Part shown: one piece after another, positions 36,108 through 48,746 of the stretch
Numbering within the stretch: position 1 is the first letter of the stretch
How the letters are laid out: the number at the start of each line of letters is the position of its first letter
NCBI GenBank assembly: GCA_010279815.1
Contig: QEOQ01000506.1
Coordinates: forward strand, 133,814 to 197,813
From: Brachionus plicatilis
Taxonomy: Eukaryota; Rotifera; Eurotatoria; Ploima; Brachionidae
Length of the DNA: 64,000 nucleotides
Reading direction: 5' to 3'
The notes under the pieces: model-generated
Told to the model about the DNA's origin: nothing
The model's input: the letters and a program-made list of their open reading frames with translations, nothing else
The model's database searches: none
Program-made: the position numbers and the translations under genes

Positions 36108-37777
36108 CTGGAACCAGAAAATTTGCGTTTAAATTATTTTTTTTGTAAATTTAGGAGCTTAATTTATGTTTGACCAAAATTTCCCAATGATTAGACCAAT
36201 TTAATTTAATTTATCAATCATTAGGATACTTAAAAAACAAAAATTGATTATCGAGTTTTTTTTGTATCAATTTATTCTTATGTAGGAATATGTTCTAAAT
36301 TTTGATAATTGATTTTTATGATCTAAATGAACTAATTATTTTTCGTTTTGCATTTAATTTTATACGTGAAAATTTTGAAAAAATAATTTGATTATTTTTG
36401 TATTTTTTGCAATTAATTTTTTTTACTTTTAATTAAAAAAAAACATTTTGGAATATTTGATTTGTAATTTGAATAAAACGTTTGATTATTTTTTATAAAA
36501 AAAAATCGATTGAAAAAAATCTACTGAATTCAACATTTGAATATAAAACAAATTTTCATTAAAGATGTAACTGAAAATTTTAAAAGAAGCTGAGTATTGG
36601 TATAAGATAATCAATTTTAATAATTTTTTTATTTCATTCTAATTTAAAACTCAGCAATTTGATTTAAAAAAATGGTGACTTTAAATTTTTCAAATCTTGT
36701 TCATATGCTTAAATTCAATTCAAAAATTGTACGATGAAAAACTTTTTGGTCTTATGTTTGATCGAATAGCCAATGTTGACATTTTTGTTTCTTCCAAAAA
36801 ATTGTTTTGATTTAAATACTGATTTTTTATTTTGAATTTATCAATATGTTGATATTTTTAGAAGAAGATGGTGCAATTTTAGCATTTTTTTGAGATTCTG
36901 TTTTAAATATTTTATTTTAAAAATTTTATTAATTTTTATTAGGATCATTATTTAAATTTTTAACTTTATTTGTAGCAAAACACACAAAGATGTCTCTTTT
37001 TCAAGTAAATAAAGAATATACTGACGTTAAAAAAAGCCTATTTTTTTAGTTTTAAACAAAGCGATATGAATATAAATTACTGTCCATTAATTAAAAAATA
37101 TTTTTACTTCATAATTTTCATTTTTTTTTTAATTGCCAAAAAGTCAATGTTCATTTTTTAAATTATATATAATCGAATTTTTACTGTACCATTTAAAACT
37201 TTTCAGGCATTATTTTCTTAATGTTTTTATTATAAAACTCCTATAAAGACAGGCTACCACTGTTTCAAGAATTAAAAAAAATAAATTAAAAATTTCTTCA
37301 AATATTTTATTATTTCATTTTATTTAATATTAAAAAAATATATATAAAAAATTTAAGGTTAATTAAAAAAAAATGGATTTAGAGGATATATATGCTTAAT
37401 ATTAATTGATGCAAATAATTAAATAGCCTGTCTATATAATTCAACTATCTTAAATAAATTTTAAAAATTCCTAAAATTTTGACCAAACATTTATTATTCA
37501 CATTTGGTTCATTGTTAGGCTTTTTGGTCAAAATTTTCATTGTTGCGAATAACATATCTACATAATTTTGTAATAATATTGGTTTATTTGTAAATAAGTC
37601 AGAAAGATGATTTTTTGATTCTTTTTAATAAATTTCTTAACAACAAAATCAAAAATTACAAGATGATTAATGTTAAATTCTGTTTTTTTTTTTCGTTTAA
37701 GTCAGGTAATAGTTAAAGGTTTGTTAATAAAATAGACTATTTACATCGTTTAATGAACCAAATAAAATATTTTCATA
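36108..37777. other. Intergenic between convergent genes
   Basis: AT-rich 3' flanks of homeobox copy 2 and TRABID. No exon or element recognised. Confidence 0.55.
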
Positions 37778-40700
37778 TTATTGCACATTTATTTCTTCAC
37801 AAAAATCTTCATCTTCATCGTCATCGTCATCATCATCATCATCATCGTCATCGTCATCGTCTTCGACCTCATCAAGCGTAAAATCATCATGTTGTGTGCT
37901 CACCAATTGTTCATCACTATCCTTCTCTTGAATAACCTCAATTGGCCTGCCAATTTCCTTGATCTGCATATTTCGGTAGTAATTCAACCACTCATCCAAC
38001 ATTTGATTTATAAGCATTCCTCTTTTGGCTATTATAATAAACTCATTAAGCAAAATTTTTTAAAAGCATCTGGCAAAAAAAACATCGTCAGTAACCATGG
38101 TTTAGGCACCATTACCGAACAGCTTTATTTTATTATCTCAAACAAATATTTTTATACTAATAAAACAATTTAGCTTTATATTTGTTTAGTTTTAATTTAA
38201 TTTGAGAGACACTTTAGGGATTTTGGAAGCTTGTTTCAATTAAATGTGTCTGATTAGTTTTTATCAGTTATTAAATTAAAAATTAATTTTTTAATTTTTC
38301 ACTTATCAAATTAAAATTATCTAATTACCTAGAGGATTCATCCCATAGAAATTAATAACAAAAAAATGATTAAAAAATTTCAAATATTCATGTAAATTAT
38401 TTTTGACTTTATATAAAAATTGAGTTATTTGCCATTAATGCATATTAAGGCATCAACCTTTCCTCATTTCACAGTGATTCAACCAAGCAAAAGTTTTTGC
38501 CAAAATTCAAAAACGACATCTCCCCTATTCGAACCCAGGTCTATATAGACAAAAATCTTGCTCTATCAGAATATGAAATTATTTGTTGACTTACCTAAGT
38601 AAAAACCAAAAATAAATTCACTCAAAGTTGAAAAGAAAATTTATGAAAATTTGAATGTTTTTTTTTAATTAAATTATCTCACGAACAAAAATTGATATGG
38701 GCATCATTTTTTTTTTTAAATTTTAGATATTTGGTTATTAAAATTTTTTTAATATTATTTGAATCTAGATTTCTTTTTCGATTGTATCAAAATATTTGAT
38801 TTAAATTACGTTTTCTTCTTGATTTTTGATCAAATATAATTTTTTTGGAACCTGGTGGAATGGGATCTACATATTTTTTTCTAAAACTACAATCATATAG
38901 CTAATAATAAAAAAAAATTGTTTGCACATAACTGAGAAAACTGAGCCCGAAGATGCCTTTTTTAAATAAAATTTAAAAAAAAATCGATTCTTTTCGATTT
39001 TAATTGTTCATCATTCAAAATCTAGGGTTCCAAAAATCAAATTTTATATTTATTAATTAATAATTTTAAAAAATTTCAGCGACTAAAAGTTACCCTGGTA
39101 ACTAATTTTAATTTAAATATTTGAAATTAAAATAATTTTGGCAAAAATCGACTTTTTCTGAATCACTGTTCATTTGTTTAAAATTTTATCTGAAAAATCG
39201 AGCATTCGAGACAAAAGATTATTTTTTTGGTTTCGTGAAAATTTAAAAAATTGACATATTATAAATATCATATATTAAAACGTAGCTTAATTTTTTTTGA
39301 TTTGATTCAATTATTAAAATTTTCAAATATTAGAATATTCAACTAAAATATAACTCAATCCTAATTTTAAGTCTTAAATTTAAGTCCAGAAATTTGAAAT
39401 TATTTCTAAGTTTTTTACATATTAAATAGATTTTTTGGGCATATTAAAGTTGAAGATCAATTCAAAGAGTTTATCTTTAGATAACAAAATTAATCTTTAA
39501 ATTTATCTAAATAATTTTAATGAAATATGATTTACATGTTATGTAGATTAAAAAAATTAAATTATTAAAAAAAATCTTTTCTAAATCTATTGATAAAATC
39601 GATTTTGAAATTTAAATTTTTATAAATTGATTATTTGTAGAGTTTATTTTGAAATTTTTTATTTCAAAAGTATTTGTATTTAGCACTCAAAATTAAAATA
39701 AAACATTAAAAATGAATTTCAAATATTAAAATTCCAAATAAGTAATAAAATAAAAAGATCGATCTTTTCTACAAATATTTTTGGAATAATTTTTTTTATT
39801 TTTTAAATCTACATAACATGTAAAGCATTTTACATTAAAAATTTTTCAATTAATTCAAAGATTAATTTTAATATCAAATGAAAAAACTCTTTGAATTGAA
39901 ATGATATATTGAATTGATCATCAACTTCAAGATGCCATTTTTGACAAATTTAATTTTTATTCTTAATTTTCTACTTAATAAATCATTGAATATTTTTGCT
40001 ATTTAAAAATTTTCTTTAAAAACGAACTGCTGAAAATAATAAAAAGAATTGAGTAAAAAGCAGGAAACAAAATTATCTCAAATATTTGAATCAACCAATT
40101 TTACTAAGTATTACCATTTAAAATTTTAATTTTTTGACAATAAAATTTAAATATGTGGTCATTTTTTTACTTTTTGTAAATAGGTTGTCAAACAAAAATA
40201 AAACTTACCAACTCTTTGTTGAGCAACTATTAGACCACAGTTACTTCCGGACAAAACAAGGCAGTCCAAATTGAGATATTGTCTTAGGATGGATCTCTCA
40301 CGGCCAATCTGAAACAAAAAATGGATTATTTTTGAAATTTATTTCTCATTTAAATGTATTGCCAATTATTGTTTTTATAATTTAAGTTTTCAAATTTTAT
40401 TGGATTGAAAATAACTTCTTACATTCAACTTTCCTTTAATTTAAGTCTTTTAATTTGGAAAACATTTTTTAAAGCGTTTCTTATTTATAACTTAGCAGCA
40501 TTGAAAATAGCATTTAAAAATTCAAATTAAAAATTTTAGTATTTTATTCAAGACTGATTAATCTTTAATCAATATATTTAATTTTGAGTAATATTTTCAA
40601 TTCTTTACTTGAAATTTTCAATGTTCGAATGTGTATATTGTATATTTTTTATGCACATGATCAAAAATTGTCTCTTAATTAAACAATTTAAATTCTTTTT

Positions 40701-43700
40701 ACCAAATTTCTTAACATAAAAATTAAAATAAATTCCTTATTAATTTAAAACAGAAAAGAAGTTTTCTAAATTAAAACACTTAGACTAAAAATAATTTAAA
40801 TCTTTTCTTGGAATTATTAATTTAATAAAATGTTATTTTTATCACACAAACTTAAGTGGTACTATTTAATTTGAGCATTATTCTTGATGAAAAAAATTGT
40901 CAAACAACGAAAAACTTTCATATAAAAACTTGACCAAATTTTAAGGAAAATTTTATGATCCAAAAAATTAACTAAACTACGAAGATTCTAAGAAAGTGTT
41001 TGATGTACAAAAAAATTTCTATCTTAAAGAGTCGACCAGTGAGTCATAAAATTGGTTAGTCTTAAAAATTTTCCCAGTTCTTCCAGTGTTAAATGCAGCA
41101 TATTTACGTAAATAAAGTTTAAAAAAATTTTTTTTTACTCATCTATAATTTAACATTAATTTTTTAATTTCCACTAGATGCTTAAAAAAAGGAAATTTTT
41201 TTTTAATAATTTTAAAAATAAGAAATACCTCAGAAATGTTCAAATCAATTAATTTAATAATTTATTAATATTTAATTTATTTATTAATTTTAATCATACA
41301 AACGTACTGTTTAATTAGAGCGTTATTATTGATCAAGAAAATTAAAATCTTAATAACATGACCAGTGGGTCTTATATTGCCCTGCCCGCGCAGTGCTTAA
41401 TACAGCAATTATTAATTCTTTAAAATGTATTCAATTCTCCTAGCATTCTTGCTCAAAAAAAGTTTATAAAAAAAATTTTCTTCATTTGTGGTAATTTACA
41501 AATTTTTAAATATCCACCCAACAACAATAAAAAAAAATAAAAATAATTATCATCTGTTTGTCTTGTAACAATATCAAAATTTAGTTCACTTTTTTTTTTT
41601 TTATATCAAAACTGCTTAACACGAGGCTGAAAGGCAGGTTAATTATCGCTACAAAAAAGCAAATAAACAAAAAAATTATTTCCGTGAGAAGTGAGAAAAA
41701 AGAAAATTTTTTTTTTTAATTTAAAAAAGAAATAAAAAATACCTCAGAAGTGGTCAAAAAATGAACGGGCAAAAGTTTGCCGTCACTGTTGGTCAAAGGC
41801 AAATAAAACGTTTGATTTTGATTTTCATTTATGTGATCATAAGCAGACACAGCACCGAGCATATTGGAAGTGGAACTGTTGGCATTCGAACTAGTCGACG
41901 AACTACTGTTCGAGTTAGCGCTACTCGAGCAATTCAAATTGTCAATATTTACATTACCAGGATTATTGCTACTGTTTACATTGATTGGCATAAAAATATC
42001 AGGCCTGTCGAGGGCGACTAGGGCAGTGAAGTGTCCCTTGGTGTAGCCGAGAGCGATCGGACTCTTGAAACAAAAGCTGGCCTCCCAAATCAAAGGCAAG
42101 TAGACGCCTTCGAAGTGCGTAAATCCAATGTTCTCGCCTCTGAAGCTCTTCACATACTTGACACTGTAGACGACGATGGGCCGGCGAAATACGTGACAGA
42201 GCGCGAATATGTGCGCCTGTTCGAGAGAAGCGCCCGGCTGATTGGCCAGCGACAAAATGTTGTTCCAGTCCTGGTCCAGCTGACAGTCGTCGAGCCGGTA
42301 GTTGAGCGCGTTGGCCATCAATATCTCGTGCTCTTTCCATCTGGGCTTGAAAAAGGCCGCGTACTGCTCCAACGACTCGGCCATCACGCGCCGAAGTATG
42401 TTATCAGTGTCAAAAACGCCGTAGCACGCCTGGAACACGCTGTCCAACAAACAGTCGCCCGAGTGCCTATTCCACAGCGGGTACAAGCTGCTGTTCAATC
42501 TCTTGCAAATGTCCACATTCCAGTTGATGATCCTGGACTCGAACTCGAGCTCTTTTTGCACCTCGCGGTCCAGCAGCTCGTCGAACAGCACGTGTTGGAT
42601 TTTGGGCGCAAAGTCCTCGAGCTCATTGGGCAGAGTGAACGTGTGAGAGTCGTTCACGTGAAAACAAACGCCGTGCTGGGGCAGCGAGGTGGCGCCGAGG
42701 CTGGACGGCGCCGCGGCCCCCAACGACATCAGCGAAGAGGTGGCGCCGTCGGCCAGGCCCATCTGGCCACTGTGCGCCATCGGCACACTCGTCTTTTTTT
42801 GGCGCAAATTGGCCGTAAAGTACCGGTCTATTATGTTGGACGCCAGGCTCGGACACGACTGACATGGCGAAAATTTTGTCTTATTGAACTGTTTGAGCAG
42901 CGAGTTGAGCACTTTGTACTTGGGAGCATTTTGTTTCATGTGGTTGAGATTGGCCGTTTTGTTCAGCAGTTTGATGAGCAGCTCTTTGCGCTTGAACTGG
43001 TAGCAGAGGTGCAGAATGGTGAGGCCGACGGTGAACACCTGGGGCCGGTTGAGCAGCTTGCACTCGTCGGCGGTCAAGTAGCGGGTGAGGTCGCCGCCGG
43101 CGTGTATATACCTGTTCAGGTGGCTCATGTCCGAGTCGGCTATGCCTTGACAGGCGGCCAAGAACAACCGGTCCATTTGAATTTGATAGTTCAGCTGCTT
43201 CAGGTTGACCAGCTTGATGGTTTTTTTGGAATTTTGCGCTTGGCTCTGGCCGCCCATTCTGGGCACGTGACACATTATGCAGCGCTGCGACTTGGGCCAG
43301 TTCTGGTAGGTGCAGGCGGCGCACGGCCACTTTTTGTCGGCGCCAAGCTCTTGGTCGGGCACCGGCGAGTTGCAGAGACTGCGCGCCAGCGGCGAGTTTT
43401 TGGGCGAGCCCGACTGCTGGCGCTGCTTGGCGTCGCCGTCGTGCAGCTTCGGCGTGCAGCACTGCACACACTTGCTCGACTTGGGCCAATTGAGATAGGT
43501 GCACACGGAGCACGACCACTTGTCCCCGGTCGGGTCGCCGCTGTCGTCGCCGCACTTTTTCTGGCAGTCGACCAGCTCGATCTGGGTCTTGGCGGAGGCG
43601 CGCTTTGCCACTCCTTTTTTGGCCGCCTTGGCCGAGCACGACAAGTTTTGGAACGAGGTGGACAGTGCGCTGCTCAGCGAATGGCTGAGCTGCCCGCTCG

Positions 43701-43860
43701 ACTTGGCGCACAGACAAATGGTGCACTTGGACGCCGACGGCCAGTTTTCGTACGTGCACTGGCCGCACTTCCACTTTTTTTTCGACTCGACTGACGCCTG
43801 TTCGTCATCAATGAGGCTGCTGGTGCTCGACTGATGCTTTCTGTACGGCTTGTTATCCAT
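37778..43860 (-). CDS. ZRANB1: TRABID/ZRANB1 deubiquitinase (OTU, NZF)
   Basis: Exons 43860-41743, 40308-40209 and 38028-37778 join in frame (822 aa; human TRABID is about 708). Three NZF fingers are visible: WKCGQCTYENWPSASKCTIC (30-49), WSCSVCTYLNWPKSSKCVQC (115-134) and WPCAACTYQNWPKSQRCIMC (178-197). An ankyrin-like ubiquitin-binding region (about 225-345) is followed by the OTU domain. Its catalytic Cys is in HSGDCLLDSVFQACYG (C470) and its catalytic His in YTKGHFTALVAL (H610). The C-terminal exon has NQMLDEWLNYYR and then a long Asp run, matching the acidic tail of TRABID. Family role: cleaves K29/K33 and K63-linked ubiquitin chains. Exon 1 is far more GC-rich than its surroundings, which also produces a long false antisense frame. 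Confidence 0.95.
38470..39170. repeat. Inverted-repeat element in TRABID intron 2
   Basis: acagtgattcaaccaagcaaaagtttttgccaaaa (38471-38505) is mirrored near 39132-39170 (ttttggcaaaaatcgactttttctgaatcactgt), giving about 700 bp with imperfect terminal inverted repeats. The interior has no ORF. Reverse-strand ctgggttcgaatagg (about 38530-38545) resembles a tRNA B box, so a SINE-like origin of part of it is possible. Confidence 0.5.
39445..39930. repeat. Second foldback element in TRABID intron 2
   Basis: The left half (aaagttgaagatcaattcaaagag ... tacatgttatgtagatt) is mirrored by the right half (aatctacataacatgta ... ctctttgaattgaaatg ... gatcatcaacttc). The result is a palindromic structure of about 490 bp with an AT-rich centre. 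No coding content. Confidence 0.65.
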
Positions 43861-46189
43861 TCTCCGAGTGCGCGAATTTCTCTCAATCTGAATGCTCTGG
43901 CTTCTCTTCTCGCTCGGCTATAACTGGCTCATTATTTTTAAAATCTTGATGGTTTTTATTTTTGGTGTAATTTTTTTAATTTTTTTTTTTTTATTAAATT
44001 TTAAAATAGTGGAAAAAAAGTGACAAAATTTATTCCTTTGAAAAAAAAAAAATTTTTTTTTATTTTTTATTTTTTTTTCTCTCCAAATTTTGCGATCAAC
44101 AAAATAAATAGAGAGAACAAAAGCAAAAAAGAAAATTATTTATTATTTGGAGTTGAATTATTATAATTTTAAATCCTAAAATTGGTTGTATGTGCGAGCA
44201 ATTGGCAAGAGAGTGGAGCGTTTAAGCCGAGGCGATATTATAATAAAAAATGCTCTCCTAGAAATTAGGAGCAAAAGAATTAGGGTTGCTAGTTGAAAAT
44301 TTGTTTAGTTGTTTAGGCAGCTTGTTAGCATAATTTATTCGATCAGTCTCGAGCTTTTGACTATTCGCTAAATTAGGTGAACAAAATTTATCTGTATTGG
44401 GGAGAATATTGTTCCAAATAGCTCAGTCAACAGATGTTTAAAATAATTTTTAGCTTTTCTAAAGTACGCAATAGATAAACACACGCATTTTTCATATTCA
44501 TTCAAGTACCTATCTATTCGCTACTCACTACTTAAATTAATCAAAGTCATGAGTTATACCTAATTGGGCTTATGTTACGTAATTGTTCTAGATATTCACT
44601 ATCGTGGCAAAAAAAATGTTCTACGTCGTTTGTTAAACTGATCTTATGTAATAGAAATAAAATAAAAATAACTTTTCTAAATGATGTTTGTATATCTAAT
44701 AGACTTAGATGAATTGTCTAGGACACCGGATCCCTTAATAAATGTGACACACAAATGTTTAAAATTTATTAACATTTAGCTATGCATTATCAAAATTAAT
44801 TTAATTTTTTTTTCTATCCTCCTTGAATTAATTATCATTAATGGTTGATATTTTTTTCGAACTTATCAGCGTGTTGAAATAAAATACGCTAAAATTCTGA
44901 CTAAATTTATTTTCCAATTGAATAAATTCTAACTTCCTTTCCATTAGTTTATTTATTAATTCAATGCTTTTTTTTCTAAATATATATTCAATAAAAAAGA
45001 AAAATTCCAGGCATTTTTCTAAATTAAAATAATTTTTAACTGATAATTTAAAATAAATTCATGTCAAACATAAGTGTAGTGACATTATATATGTGACATT
45101 CGTTAAGTATATAATTTTAAAAAGCAAAGCTAAACACTAGAATTAATTAAATAATACAGCGCAAATTTTCCTATTTTTTCTTTGAATTGTCTATGTTGGT
45201 GGTTGGCTTTTAAGATACTAAACAAAAATTTTGAATTCATTTAGCACGAATTATCATATTTTTTTGATTATTTAACCTTAATTTTCGATAAAAAGTTTTT
45301 TTTTATCAAAATTTAATAAAAACACTTTGACTAAAATATTTAAATAAAAAGACTAAAATGACTAGCGAGAGGTTAGAGATGTCTAAATGCAGCGATGTTA
45401 GATCAACTAGATGTTGATTGTGTCTTTTAAGGGTCAAATATCTCATATACAAGCTTAATTAAATAAATGATTTGAATACAATGGTCTCTTAATAGACCGT
45501 CGTTTAAAATGGATTGAAATATTTTATAAGTCTTGTTTGAGCCTCTACTTTAGATGAGAGGATTATTGAAATAATTTTAAAGTTCATTTTATGATTTTAC
45601 AACTAGTTATTTTTATATCTCGATATTTTTCTATAATTCTTTCAAACTGCATCCAAAGAGTTGTTTGATTTAAAAAAACAATTCGAATTGTTTTTTAAAA
45701 CTAAATTCAACAAGATCAAGAAGAGAACTTTGTTTATTTAATTTATAAAGTCTGATTTAATTAAAGAATTTTTGATATTCCTCATTGACTGAAAATAAAG
45801 AATATTTAAAAAATTTCTAGAACAAACAATGAATTCAGTCAAAATTATATTTTCGTCTTTTGTAAAGAAAGTGCTATCAACTTTAAAATTACTCTAATTT
45901 AGAATAAACTTAATTTTCATTTTAAACTAAATATAAAATTTACAAAAAAAGCTTATTGGTAATTAATTTATTGCCATAGTCTACATTTTATTCCCAGATG
46001 GTCCATTTTGGAATTTCCTACCTAATTGCACCAAATCCTTTATGATTGAATTTATCGATTTTTATCCAATTATTTAAAACATTTAATTACAAATAAAGAT
46101 CATAAAATTAATATACCAAAATCATAATATACTAAAAATTAGTAGTTTATTTGAATTCTATAATAAAAATTAAACGTAAATTACTGTAA
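43861..46189. other. Noncoding region upstream of TRABID
   Basis: 43861-43925 is moderately GC-rich and probably TRABID 5' UTR/promoter. The rest is AT-rich with no exon recognised. Confidence 0.5.
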
Positions 46190-46490
46190 AATGTTATTGT
46201 TTTATTCAAATACAAATTGGAAATAAATTCTTCATGTTTTGATAAATTAAATTTAAAGTTAATAAAAAATATTTAGAAAAATACTGCAACTTAGTTCAAC
46301 AAAGTATGTTTCACCTTTTTACCTATAATGACTTTTCTTATTTAAAAAAGACAAAAAACAAAAAATCAATAAGATTTTAATTGATAATTGATTTTGATTT
46401 ACTGATAAAAAAGAAAACATAAATTTTTGTTTTAGGTTAAAAAGTTACATCAAAGTATGTTGCACTAAGTTGCAGTAAACATAAAGAATT
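46190..46490. repeat. Relative of the FTZ-F1-intron foldback element
   Basis: Shares the core phrases of the 9905-10910 element: aaagttaataaaaaatat, actgcaact, caacaaagtatgtt, aatcaataagattt. It is itself inverted: atactgcaacttag near 46280 is mirrored by ctaagttgcagt near 46467. Shorter than the FTZ-F1 copy. Confidence 0.6.
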
Positions 46491-47739
46491 TTTCTACACT
46501 TTGTAATGATTTATTATCGTAAAATCTAATTGCAAAAATTAACGTGAAAAAAATCCTTTTTTTGAAAAATTCAAATCTTTCAATATTCATCATATCACTT
46601 CAGGATATAAATAGAATAAAAAATTTACTTTTTTAGGATGAGTTTTACTGTTCTTTTGAATTTCTAAATTTATTTATATTTCTAAATATTTTTCTGCAAA
46701 ATGGTTTAGTTAAACAAAACGTATTTGAACATAGATATCTTAAAATAAATATAAATAGAGATCAATTTAAAATTTTTTTATCTTGAATCAGGGGAATTAA
46801 TATTTTTTTTAAAATAATTATATTTATTTTAATTTTTGATGCCAAATTAAAATTAATGTATCCTTGAAAGATCATGAACAATCATGCTAAACCAATTATT
46901 TATATTAAACATAAATGTATAAACGAATTTTAGTTAATATGCACAGACTGAAGCATAGCGGTCTCAAGAAATTATTTATTGTGAACAAAGAGAAATCAAA
47001 ATAAGACACCTTTGGTAAAAGGATAATATAACTTCGAAAATTTCTGCTCAAAAATTCCTAATTAATAATATTTAAATAAATTTAAAATTTATATCTACTT
47101 TCTCTCTTTAACAGTCTAAAATTCAAATTCGAAATTATTTCAATTAATTTCAATATTTAATTTTTTGTTTAATAAAATACAAAATATTCTTTTTTAAAAT
47201 AAAATTCAAATTTTACATAAAAATAATATAAGAAATTTAATTTAATGGTTTTTTTATTTGAAGAAATCAAATCATCTAAATCTCAATTAAGTTAATAGTT
47301 AATTATTGATATCAATATAATATTTAATGTTGGTTCAAAAGGTGACTTTTGTAATTAATTTCAAATCTTTTCTTAAAGTTTGAGTATAATGAAATATTGT
47401 GTCAACCAAGGAGTGTAAAATTATCCAATTAAATATAATTTTAACTATTTTGTGTTATTATTTTAATATTTAATAATTCAATTTTTTTTTGTTTAAAGAA
47501 TTTATTTTTTCTTTAATCTAAAATAGCCTAATTTTGGTATAAGATCAAAAATAATTTGTTCATAATAACCTGATTAAAATAGCCTTTTTTACAAAATAGT
47601 TCAATTAATAAAGCATAATTTAAACAACCTGAAAGTAAATAATTTTTAATTAATTAGTTTATTAAGCTAAATTTTTAATTTTAAAATTTTTTAATCTTTT
47701 TTTTATTTATTTTCTTCTCATCGATCATTTAATTTCTAA
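46491..47739. other. AT-rich spacer
   Basis: No feature recognised. Confidence 0.5.
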
Positions 47740-48030
47740 ATTGCTCCAGTACGAGCTTTCAACAAGTTTTTTTCAACTTTTTGACTTGCACGTCGTAAAA
47801 AGTAAAAATTTGGGTACTTTTTGAAAATTTTTCCAAAAGCAATATGCCAAGATTCTACAATATTCTTTGATTTTTTGTACGCGGAACATCCTCTTTTTGT
47901 CTATTATACGCTATTACTTCATTTAATATATCGGCTTTGGTATTCTAACCACAGTTTATTTTGTGGCACGTCCCGTCCAGTCTTTTGTATCTCTGATTTG
48001 GAATCATAAAATTCGGTATTAAGAGTAATA
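47740..48030 (-). mobile_element. Frameshifted MULE-like transposase relic
   Basis: On the minus strand, broken frames include DILNEVIAYNRQKEDVPRTKN and then, after a shift, VESWHIAFGKIFKKYPNFYF. The N-x-VE-x-WH-x-AF pattern is the block I recall from the C-terminal part of MULE transposases in animals. Interrupted by stops and frameshifts, so non-functional. Confidence 0.45.
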
Positions 48031-48746
48031 TCGAACGTTCCCCTGTAAATATGTGAATTGTTGATTAAATTTTAGCTATTTTGATTACCAAAAATCTAAC
48101 ATCACTGTATTTTTTTGCTGAATTTATTTTAAAAAGAAAATTTTTTATTTTATATCATTAGACATCTTAAGTATTGTTTTCTGATCAGCATTATTTGAAA
48201 AATTATCTATTTGTAAGTCATCGAAGTTTAGAGTCAAAAATTCAATAATTTTTATTAAAGTAATAATATAAATTCTAATAATAATTTTATAAAGCTATCA
48301 AAAAATTTCTATTTTAATTTTTTAACCAAATAGACTAATAAAATTAAAAAATAAATTTATCATGGACTTCATTTTTTAATTTGTCTTGACTTTCTAAATA
48401 TTAATTATTAAAGAATAAATGATTTGCTTGAAAAGATTTTTAAAACAGATTTCGATTAGTAGATGGCAGCATTCAAAAGACACATTTACTGCCATAACTC
48501 TTTTGAGCTTAACTCGAAAGGGTTGAAATACTTTATTTCTTCACTAATATTAAATATGAAGCTAACTAGATCTGAGACAATGTTAAATCAAAGCTAAGAA
48601 AATTCAATGACAAATTGTTAAGTTACTTCTCATTTCCAAAATTTCCTGAAATTTCTATAAATATTTTTAAAAATATTTCAAATTATTATTTTATTTTATT
48701 AATTAAGTGAAAATTTTGGATAAATCGGATAAATCCGTTGACCAAA
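48031..48746. other. Intergenic upstream of RBM42
   Basis: AT-rich; promoter expected but not identifiable. Confidence 0.5.

Noticed and set aside
37800..37860. Triplet repeat as a microsatellite only
   Set aside because: It lies in frame in the TRABID last exon and encodes the acidic tail, so it is annotated as coding.
42031..43794. 587-codon open frame on the plus strand
   Set aside because: It is antisense to TRABID exon 1, whose GC-rich codon use removes stops from the opposite strand. The translation is compositionally biased (Val/Gln/Arg/Ala) with no domain.
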